A DNA stretch of 64,000 bases. Origin: Ptiloglossa arizonensis (taxonomy: Eukaryota; Arthropoda; Insecta; Hymenoptera; Colletidae). The position numbers and the translations under genes were made by a program. Positions within the stretch are counted from its first letter, which is position 1. Every line of letters starts with the position of its first letter. This document shows, piece by piece, positions 50,133 to 64,000 of the stretch. The notes beneath the pieces were generated by a model. It was not told where the DNA came from. It worked only from the letters and a program-made list of their open reading frames with translations, and made no database searches. The DNA lies in assembly GCF_051014685.1 (NCBI RefSeq), contig NC_135051.1, positions 15,519,557 to 15,583,556 on the forward strand, read 5' to 3'.

Positions 50133-52898
50133 ATGGATGCATTGGAGGATGCATTGATATGTCGTTTATGTGGTGTAAATCTCGTGGAGGGAAAATGCAA
50201 AAACATCTTTGAAGAATCAACCGATTTAATACATAAAATAAAAGAAATTTTACCAATTTCAGTACGTTAAAATACTTCATAGAAATAAAAGTATCAGTTA
50301 TTTTTCATAACTTTTAAGTTTTATTTTAAAGAAACAACTACCAATTGAAGTACTCTAAATTATTAGCTATTTTGTATAAGAAGATGCATAACAAATATTA
50401 TACAATCACTAGTATTATTACAAAAAATTTTTAAATTAATATTTGAATGACTGTTCCAGATATCTATAGATGATAGTGGTTCAAAACACATATGTTTACC
50501 ATGTTATGACAAAATTATTCTTTGCTACAAATTTATTCAAGATGTAGCAGAACATTCTAAGACATTAGAAAATGCATCAGAAATAAAATCTTTTTTTGAT
50601 TTATCTAGAGAAGTAACAAACTTTTCAAAAGTGCATAGCGATGCTGTATATACATGTCCAAATTGTAATATAGGTTTAATGATTTTATTAGTCAGTAATC
50701 CACAAGGCTGTGATTATACCTTCCAAATCTCATTAGCTATGATAAATCATTCTGAAAAGAATCATATTGTAAAGGAAAAAAATATGCAAGTACATAAAAA
50801 TGTAATAATTTTCAATGATGTTAAGAAGAATAACATACATCTGAATGATGAAAATAAAGCAACAAATACAGAAGATACTGAAAATATACCCAATGAAGTG
50901 AGTCTAGCATTGCCTGTATTAGAAGAAGAAGATGTAAATTATATTGACGTATTATCCAGCAAAGGAAATTCAGAAACTGTAGTACAAAAAAAAATGAAAA
51001 GAAAACTCAAAGAATCTAATTCTTATGATAATTCTGTTAGTCCAACAAAAGTACCAAAGTTAGAAGAAATATCATATGAGCCCAATGAGAATTTATTGAA
51101 CTGTGATTATGATTCTACAGATCCATTAATAAAAATTGAACCTGGGAGTGATAACACTTATTGGTTAGACAGTCAGTCTGACTGTAAAAGTGAAAAGGAT
51201 ACATATATGACTGAATCGCAAGATATCATATTTGAGAAGGATGATGTGCAAGAAGAAAATGATATATATAAATCTTGCTTGAAGTATGTATGTAAATTAT
51301 GTGGAGCACGTTATCTTTCACATCTAAAATATGAGTTTCACATGGAAAGACACAAATTAGATAAAATATATAAGTATGAATGTACAGTATGTAACAAAGA
51401 AGCAAGTAGTGAAAATTTATTATGGGATCATTATTTTCATACACATAAAAGTTTGCAACGTTTTATTTGCATAGAGTGTGGGAAATTATTTACAAAACGT
51501 TCTAGATTAAATGGTCATCAAAAGAATTATAAGCATTCTGGTGTAAAACAAATACAAGTTGGTACTAGTGATGATACTATTAGTGCTGATGTTATACAAA
51601 AAGCTATAGCAATAACAAAAGAAGAAAAGATTTCTGTAAACTGCAATCTATGTGGAAAATTAATCTCAGATTTAGATCCAGATGCTATTAATGATCTGGT
51701 TACATGCACTACTTGTGAAGATTCTACACTTTCCTTAATGGTTGATGGAAATGAAACAAAAGTGATATCTCCTCGACAGTATCATTGCTCTAAATGTCCT
51801 AAGCATTTTGTACGAAAAGAAAGATTAGAATTTCATGAAATGAGACATAATGAGAATATGAATGAATTTATTTGTAGTACTTGTGGAAAAGATTTTAGAG
51901 CAGAAAATTCTTTGTATGAACATTATCTTTTTGTTCACAAAGGAGCGAGACCTCACATCTGTGAATTATGTGGTAAATCATTTCAATTAAAGGCTAGATT
52001 GAAGGAACACCACCGAATTCATACAGGTGAAAGACCATATCAATGTGATATTTGTGGTCAAAGATGTAGAACTACAAATGCTTTAAAACTTCATAGAAAA
52101 ATTCACTTTTCTCATAATAGGTATATCTGTAATATTTGTAATAAGTCATTTAGTAAGAAACAAAATATGAATGAACATTTAGAAAAGCATTGGAAAAATG
52201 ATAAGAATGTAACATTACCACAATTATTTACATGTCCAATTTGTTTAGAAGACTTTCCAACATATCGTATGCTGAAATACCATATGATAGAAGTTCATGA
52301 AATAAATAACCAAGATCCAATTCTAACAAAACAAAAGCCTTGGTATGAATGTGCAGAATGCCATGAAAAATTTAAACATCAAATGTCTTTAAAAGCACAT
52401 AAAGAGAGAGTACATGAAGGAAGAGTAGACCCTCTCTATCAGTGTGATGTATGTCATGCTACTTATAGAGTTAAACAACTTTTAGTAAATCATATTAAAA
52501 GTAAACATAATGGTGAACGACGCTATAAATGTGCACAATGTGAAAAGGGATTCAACGACACTAAATCTTTGTACAATCATGTATTATTGCACACTGGTAA
52601 AAAACCATTTGTATGTGAATATTGTAATATGAGTTTTAGAAGAAAAGATTCTAGAGATCATCATAGAAGAAAACATACAGGTGAACAACCGTATCAATGT
52701 CCAGATTGTGGTGAATCATTTTCTACTTATAACTATCGATCTAAACATCGAAAACGTGAACACGGAGAAGGAGATCCTGAATGTCCTGAATGCGGGGAGA
52801 AATGTAACAGTCAACAAGAAATTAGAATTCATTTAAATAAACATCTTGGAGAAAAATTGAAGAAATTGCAAAATACAAAATCTGAAGACATAGTTTAA
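50133..52898 (+). CDS. ZAD-type C2H2 zinc-finger protein, about 15 fingers
   Basis: Probably a nuclear DNA-binding factor; ZAD-C2H2 genes are a large arthropod-expanded family. Two coding exons (50133-50261 and 50460-52898) give 855 residues. The N-terminal zinc-finger-associated domain has its four cysteines as CRLC near residue 10 and CLPC near residue 56, and mediates dimerisation in the family. A CPNC finger-like element follows, then a long acidic linker (about residues 140-315). About 15 C2H2 fingers follow, beginning CKLCGARYLSHLKYEFHMER and ending CPECGEKCNSQQEIRIHLNK. Several are joined by HTGERPYQC-type linkers (HTGKKPFVCEYC, HTGEQPYQCPDC), typical of DNA-binding arrays. Between fingers 3 and 4 is an extra CNLC...CTTC cysteine pair with no C2H2 histidines. 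The target and the one-to-one orthologue are unknown. Confidence 0.9.
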
Positions 52899-55800
52899 AA
52901 ATTATATAATCTTTAAACAAACATATTGGGATCTTGATTAACCAGTTTAATAAGGATTGGTTAAATTAAAATGCACTGATTAATTGAGATTTGAACAGAA
53001 ATTATTAAAATTACATTTACTTTCATAAATTTATTTATTGTAATAATTTTATACTTAAAAGTTTTTTGTTACATTCAATTTTTAATCATCATGTTGGTGA
53101 AGTTATTTAAGGGTGTTGAAGTCACTTCATAGAACTACTTTTTTTATTTTATTGATTATTATTGTGTTATAACAAATCTGAATTTCTTAAAAATGTTATT
53201 TAGTTCAAAAGTTGTACATTAATTACAAAGTAAATGTATGGATGTTTAATATAATATAACATGTCAATGTAGTTATACTAATCTAAGAATTGAAACAATT
53301 TAGAAGAAATTGTTTTCTTAAAATGATATTAAAATGAAGCAACGATTTCTAATTCATTATGTTGTTCTTATCTTAAATTTTCTTCTGAAATAATTTCTTT
53401 TCAATGCTCTTTTCAGTAGTTTACTTTGTAAAAATATGTGATGAATAATACATCAGTGTCTGTATTTATATAGTGATACCCTTATGATACTAAATATTTT
53501 AACACAGGACTTTTATAAATTTTTGTACAAAGCTTTTGTTTGTAACACAGAATACATGAGTATCAGGTATGTCAAGACTTTCTTACTGTAAAAATCACAT
53601 AAATAATGCTTGTATGGAGGCTTTTATCAATTTTATTTTATAATTTTTCTGTTTGGGCACAGTTTTAAGCGCTAACTGTAAAATTAATTTCAATGGTTTC
53701 TTTAACTATGTATAAAATCATAACTTCTTCTATGTCGTTATAAGCCATAACTTTGCAGACATAGTTAGTTTTACACAGAATACTATTATGTAATTGCGTA
53801 CAGTAAGTCAAAAAGATTTTTACACTTTACTCAACTTCTTGTAGTAATATTATTTTAAATTAAAGGTAATTGAATAAGTAGTTCTTAAATTATTTTATTT
53901 ATCAATTTTTATTGTTATAACATTTTCTGAAATTAAAATTACATCAATGACGTACTATTTTATGAAGAATCAAATATGAACCAAAAATAATGCATCATTA
54001 TCAGCAGGCACAACTATAACTGTTCATAATAAAAATTGTACCTGAAAGTACCTGTAACATTATTAAAAAAAACTAAGTAATCATAATTGTATACCCACAA
54101 CAAAGATATTAGGGAAACAAACAGATAAAATTGAATAAAGTTAGCAAACACACATGTAAATACGTAAAATTTTGTTTAGAATTCTAATAGTGATACTGAT
54201 TACATTAGTAATATTAATAAATTGAAATAAGGAAGAAGTATTTGATAAATTATGTTTTTTTATTTGTAACCAGAAAAAGTATCATAGAGTATAATTATAC
54301 ATTGTTATAATCAATTATTGTTACATATATTGTTGTTAAAAAATAAGAGACAAATCATACAAATGATTAATCAAGGTCCCATTATAAATAAAGAACAATT
54401 ACTCCATGATACACTTTTCTTAGTTAAGTTGAATTTTTATTAGTAATAGTTTGGTACAGATAAAAACTTCCATTAATGGTATATATAACAAAAAATTCAA
54501 ATTCAGTTTATTATAGTATCACATTAGCTTACTTCACTAGATTCATATTCCAGATACTGAAATATTTTTTTTCTTTTATTATTATATTCTACTTAACAAA
54601 AAATATTTTTGCATCTATAAAATACTACAATACAAATTAATTCATGTGTATACACAGAATTACCAAAATAAAATATTGTAAACCATGCATGTTATGTTCC
54701 ACTTGATTTACATCATTCTAATGTTTACTATTAGAATATTTTTTATAATTATTTTAATATTAAGTAGTTTTATTTAAAATATGAAAATACAGTTTTCTAA
54801 GCAAGTACATATGTTTACAATGTATTTCTATCAAATTAGATAATGTATTATACAATGGAGAATTATATAATTTATTAAATATGTGTATAATTACTGTAAT
54901 ATTTCTTATTCTATTATATGGAAAATATATACAATCTTGATTGTTACGTAGAAATTGTTGAAAAGAATTTGTAATAAAAACAAGGAGTACTTAAATATTT
55001 TTTAATTCTTATGTCATATCAAATTTTTCAGTAATGTTTATTTAATAATACAAATTATTTTTTAGTTTCTCATCAAATATCGTTTTTATAGTTTAATTTA
55101 TAAAATCTGAAATATTTAAGCTTTTATAAACATTTAAATCCTTATTTTCGTATTGTAAATATTAAAATGTTTCTCAAACTTTAAAAATAAATTAATTTAA
55201 TAGTTTTGCTCTAGCATAATAAAAATATAATGTATATGTCAATTATTAATAGTATCGTGTGCGCGGGGTTTTCATATGTAGGTACCGTCACGGTACACGT
55301 GCAACTGGGACAAATGTCAAAATTTAAATGGTTGCGCCTCAGCGTCCGACGCGGCGCTGTCTCGCAAAAATCAGGTGGTCGCATTTACCAGCTGTGTACT
55401 GCTACCTTATATTTGCAATTACGCATAACAGAACATCTAACTTTTTATTAAAGGAGAGTCAGTATCTTTGATATATGTACGAAAATTGCATTTAGCATCT
55501 TTTCTTAATTTTAAAAATCTTTAAAAACTTTCTGATTTTTCGGAAAACTAACAAAAATAACACATGGGGGAACTACTTTTGCGCGGAGTAATATCGGAAA
55601 ACGTTCGAGCAAGTCAATATTCATTCCGCTCTTTTACGGTAACAATGTATTTTTTTGCTTAGAAAATAAGCCCAAAGGAAACTACATGAATTTTGAAATA
55701 TCTTCGAAATGAAATTTCCTGAAACTTTGAATTTCTTAAATAGTTATTCGCTTAAATAATTTTTGCGGAGGAATAATGTCGTGCTGCGATCGCAGAGACG

Positions 55801-56632
55801 CAAGCCAACCCCGTTCATTGGCTGAAGGAAGCGAGCGATTCACACGTACACAACACATATGCTTTTCCACGAATACATATTCACCAACACTACAGTACAA
55901 TTTTCGTCAGGGTTCAGGATCGTAGCTATTCCATACAATACCCCGCAAATGATTTAAAAATTTCTTATATTTTTAGAAATGTTGTGCTTCAAATCAATGT
56001 TCTGAACACCTACTTTTATTCGAAATAATTTTGTATAAAGTAACGACAATTTTTCATCAATAAAAATCTAATACTAATACCTTTTACAATTAAATGTTCT
56101 TTAATTTTCGCAAAAACAGTCGAAATGAAACTACCATTTTTACTATAATAAATTCAATAATGAAATTTATAAAGTTTTTCATTATTGTACTAATTATAAT
56201 TATGAATTTCAACACTATCTCATTAATTATTTCTCATTGAAAAGAATTATTATTTTAGAGGTATAAAGTCACGAGAACAGATGTACAAATATCATGAATA
56301 ATGTTTCAAGATTTATGCAATAAGTGTATTATCGAAATTTATGTCTAGCTGTATGAACAGCTATTTTTTATTAGTAAGGATAACGATAGGTCTTCTACTG
56401 GTATAGTTGAGAACAAATCGAGATAAGTACGATCCTGGTTACTCGGTGTAAGTAGGGGCGAAGGGAGAGGCAGGTCGCGCATACACACGCACACACCGGC
56501 GCAGAACGGAGAGCGAATTCACTCGCCGGCTCTCAACAAGAACGCGTCGACATATACTTACACCGTGCTTGAACGTACTGAGGTGATATATCTGTTATTT
56601 ATCCTACGGTCGAAGGCGAGTGAATCGTGAAA
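52899..56632. other. Intergenic interval between ZAD-ZNF and enolase-phosphatase
   Basis: 52.9-55.2 kb is AT-rich and featureless, probably 3'UTR then intergenic. At about 55255-55420 and 55750-55860 two CpG-rich islands stand out against the AT-rich background. 56.4-56.63 kb is GC-rich and holds the enolase-phosphatase 5'UTR and promoter, with ACACACGCACACACCGGCGC near 56482. No coding gene is recognised. Confidence 0.55.
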
Positions 56633-61105
<4,473 letters not shown>

Positions 61106-64000
61106 TCTTGTTCTTATACATTTTAAGAAGTCCTTCATACATAACCCCAACCCACAATACTTATCCGCAGGTATAAACTGAAAAGTTGGCTCCCTACACC
61201 TTACATAAATCGTACGACGTTAAAGATGTAATACGTTAATTTAAGATGCAGTTCATAGGATTTCTATTTCTTCAACAAATGCGAAGGGAAACGATAATAC
61301 GACATGCACAGCGTGTTTTAGATTCGATTATCTTTTAGACGTCATAACTCGATGTATTATGCTTGTTGATTGTGCTCAGTAGAAAGTCGAAAAAAGGTCG
61401 AAAAACTTTTATTTCCTACTTTACATCGCTTAACTTATTTTCTTGTGTATTGATCTGTTTTTCTTTCTCTTTTTCTTTTTTGTTATTGGTATCAAACATA
61501 GTTTTTATAGTTGACATTATGCATTTACAATATGAACTGACTAAAGATAATCGAACGTGTCAATCGCTGTAGTCGGTTTATAAGTATTTTTCATTTTCTT
61601 CTTTTTTTATTGCATTTTATAATGTGTATTAAGATCTTTTTTTATACTGCCTAAACGGAATGTTACGGTATGAAAACTCATAGGATAGGAAATTCATCAT
61701 AGTTGGAGTATGCTAAAATACCGCATGTACCCTGTGCCAAATGAATTAATTCGTCAGTTTGAAGGTTTTTCTATGATTATACGTACAAGATTGAAGGATC
61801 TGGTCGATATTTTAGTTTCTTGCAACAATCAGGAAACTTTTGAGACTATGTATGATTTTAAGACTGAATTGGTAATGCCTCGAACAGTCGCTGGCTTTAG
61901 ACTATACAATATAATTTTTGCATACTCTTGTGTACTTAATTTTATAAATTGATAACACAGTGATCTTTGAATCATAGATCTGAACCCGATATAAGTAAGC
62001 TGTGTCTTACGTTGAACTTTATTCGACTATCTTAGGTATACTTATTCGCGTCCTAAAGGGCACACATGCTACTTATTATGATGTGTCAAACATCATATTC
62101 CTATTTTCTTTTGTGACTTTATTTATCAAAATGTATACTTCTAGTTTAGAACACTTCAAACAATGTTGGCCTACACGCATTACGTGTTTCTGTTTTTTCT
62201 TTTTTTTTTTTCTTAAATATATATTTTGTACCGTAATTAACATTCGTCGATATTAAGTCGTTTTTGAACAATTGGAAGTACTACGTTGCATTTATGTGTC
62301 TCTTAAAATCTACGGCATTTGTATTGTCAGTGACACTACTAACACGATATTACACGTATACATTACATTATTAGTTGTATAAAATTTCATTTTGCGCCGC
62401 CTGATAGTATGTAATATGGAACAATCTGATTACGAGGAAGAAGCACATCGACTTTGGAACTTACTCTTTTTTTCATTCCTGCGAAATAATGTCAAAACTT
62501 GTTATATAAATAGCCACTTTCAAGTAGTGGCAATCGATGTTTCTTAGGATTCGTAAATTATTCTCCGAATTTGACAAGGACTCGTTTATTTATTTATTAT
62601 CCATTCCTGCAAAATTGACTGTGATTTAACGATATTAATAGACATAGGGAACCTTAAAACGATTCATTATTATTCACGTATAGTAATTCCTTTGGCAGGT
62701 TATCGTATTAATACTATTATTGTTTTTATTGAAATTAATATGCATCCTGTCTGATTCACTGAAGTCACTGTGAAGACTGTGGGTAGTATAGACTCTAAGC
62801 GAATCAAAGTTTCCACACTTTTTCTTCTGCTTGATTTTTCGATCGTATTTTGCCGGCGACTTATGCTAGGGAAATTCGACGATCCGCAAAAAGCATAAGC
62901 AAGATAAACGAAGTGCGACGTCAGCGTGTTCTAGACTTGTTATCTATAAGTACATGTATAGTCAGTAACGATTATATTGTGAGACTTCAAACGAATGCAT
63001 ATTTTACAGGACACTTGACAGACCTCGCATTTATTTATAAGGTGTCCTCACGAAAACATTTTTTAATACTCGGATCATTTTTTGGCGTTGCACGATCCGT
63101 TACCACGAACAGTGGAAGAAAGGATATGTAAACGTGATTTTTATTCACGACCTGAAACTGAAGTCGAATCTCGTATGCTTGATTCCTTTTTATGACGAAA
63201 GACCCCCGGAGGTGATCATAGGCGTAAGACCAGTAACCGATTCGAAACGATTCTATTTCGATATACATCTTTATGTCAGGTGCATAAGAAGATTTCCGAT
63301 TGATATCGTAAATTTAATATACGGTTGCAAATTCATCGAAACATCGGTAACACAAGTGTGCCCGAGATGCTCAAACACTAAAAATGCAAGTCATTTTATC
63401 GAAAACTTTTGGGGCAACCTTTGTTACCGATGATCCCGCAAGAAACACGATGTTAACAGACTCGAAGTGCAAACGACTGTAAACTGCCGACCTTTTGCCA
63501 TAATGAATTTTTCTTAATCGTTCTTTTGATAACATCTCGTATTTTCGTAATTCTGTCTACCGATCGCATACAAATGTGTACTGACTGCCATCACTACGAT
63601 AAAATTAAGTCTTTGTACGCGAAGTGGCCGTTGTGCACGAGGCTCTTCTCGGCTGACTTTCACGACATCATCTACAATCATCATCCCATATCATCCATAC
63701 TAATTGTTGCGTCGATAGTCGAAAGAGCTGAGTTGCACATCGCCAATTCGCGTCGTTTCTATCATTCTGTTTTTTTTTCTTTTCTTTTTTTTTTTTTTCT
63801 TGCAAATGCTCAAATGCCAGCGAACCTATAGTTTCTTTTTCTTTTTTTTTTCCCTCAAACGTACGCAGTCGCTTAATTACTAATAAATAGTGTGGTTAAT
63901 GTTCTAAGTTTAGGGAAGGCTTAACTCTTTGTGGTTTGATTTTATACTTTCTCTGTACGATTAAAACTGTTTGGTATTAGACTACTAATTTTTAAGTATT
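61106..64000 (+). other. Probable Enoph1 3'UTR and downstream non-coding DNA
   Basis: The stretch after the Enoph1 stop is mixed in composition with T-rich runs (about 62195-62212 and 63767-63800). Short open frames of 60-100 codons occur, for example 63134-63433, but none resembles a known family or has splice support. AATAAA occurs near 63881-63886. I see no gene I can support. Confidence 0.5.

Noticed and set aside
62850..63831. Open frames of 93-101 codons near the right edge
   Set aside because: No recognisable domains or splice context, and they overlap on both strands.

Overview
The window is eukaryotic nuclear DNA from an insect, most likely a hymenopteran and plausibly a bee. The case for an arthropod is a ZAD-type zinc-finger gene, insect-type neurexin and small spliced exons. 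The case for Hymenoptera is weaker: foldback elements ending in a CAGGGTG-type terminus, a mariner-type MITE, and a sharp compositional change near 20.9 kb from a CpG-rich, moderately GC half to a very AT-rich half. All genes below were assembled by hand from open frames, GT/AG splice sites and matching phase. Every junction reported for a gene model keeps frame.

Layout. 1-20.9 kb: the 3' end of a neurexin gene (+). Its last two coding exons are at 5072-5231 and 8895-9315, followed by about 11.6 kb without a recognisable gene. That stretch may be a long neural 3'UTR; it carries a tandem duplication, foldback transposons and a 51-bp minisatellite. 21.8-23.8 kb: Integrator subunit 11 (+). 29.5-38.4 kb: a 14-coding-exon kinectin/ribosome-binding-protein-1 gene (-), with candidate microexons and an alternative 3' end about 4 kb further on. 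40.0-42.1 kb: sorting nexin 1/2 (-), head-to-head with USE1 (+, 42.9-44.1 kb). 44.2-44.6 kb: an unexplained block of tightly packed inverted repeats. 44.7-46.0 kb: OSTF1 (+), tail-to-tail with gamma-tubulin complex component 4 (-, 46.6-49.2 kb). GCP4 is head-to-head with a ZAD C2H2 zinc-finger gene (+, 50.1-52.9 kb). 56.6-61.1 kb: enolase-phosphatase E1 (+), with a very long acidic tail. 61.1-64.0 kb: probable 3'UTR or intergenic DNA.

The genes are mostly unrelated housekeeping functions: snRNA processing, ER-microtubule/ribosome attachment, endosomal sorting, ER SNARE, SH3/ankyrin adaptor, microtubule nucleation and methionine salvage. There is no operon logic; the only structural coupling is divergent promoters. 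SNX1/2, USE1 and RRBP1 share a membrane-trafficking theme, but I see no evidence that this is more than coincidence.

The most interesting unexplained signal is the 44.21-44.61 kb block. It holds consecutive stems with 4-nt loops whose extra G-U pairs only work if the + strand is the RNA. Second is a 15-nt in-frame microexon candidate in the kinectin/RRBP1 gene.
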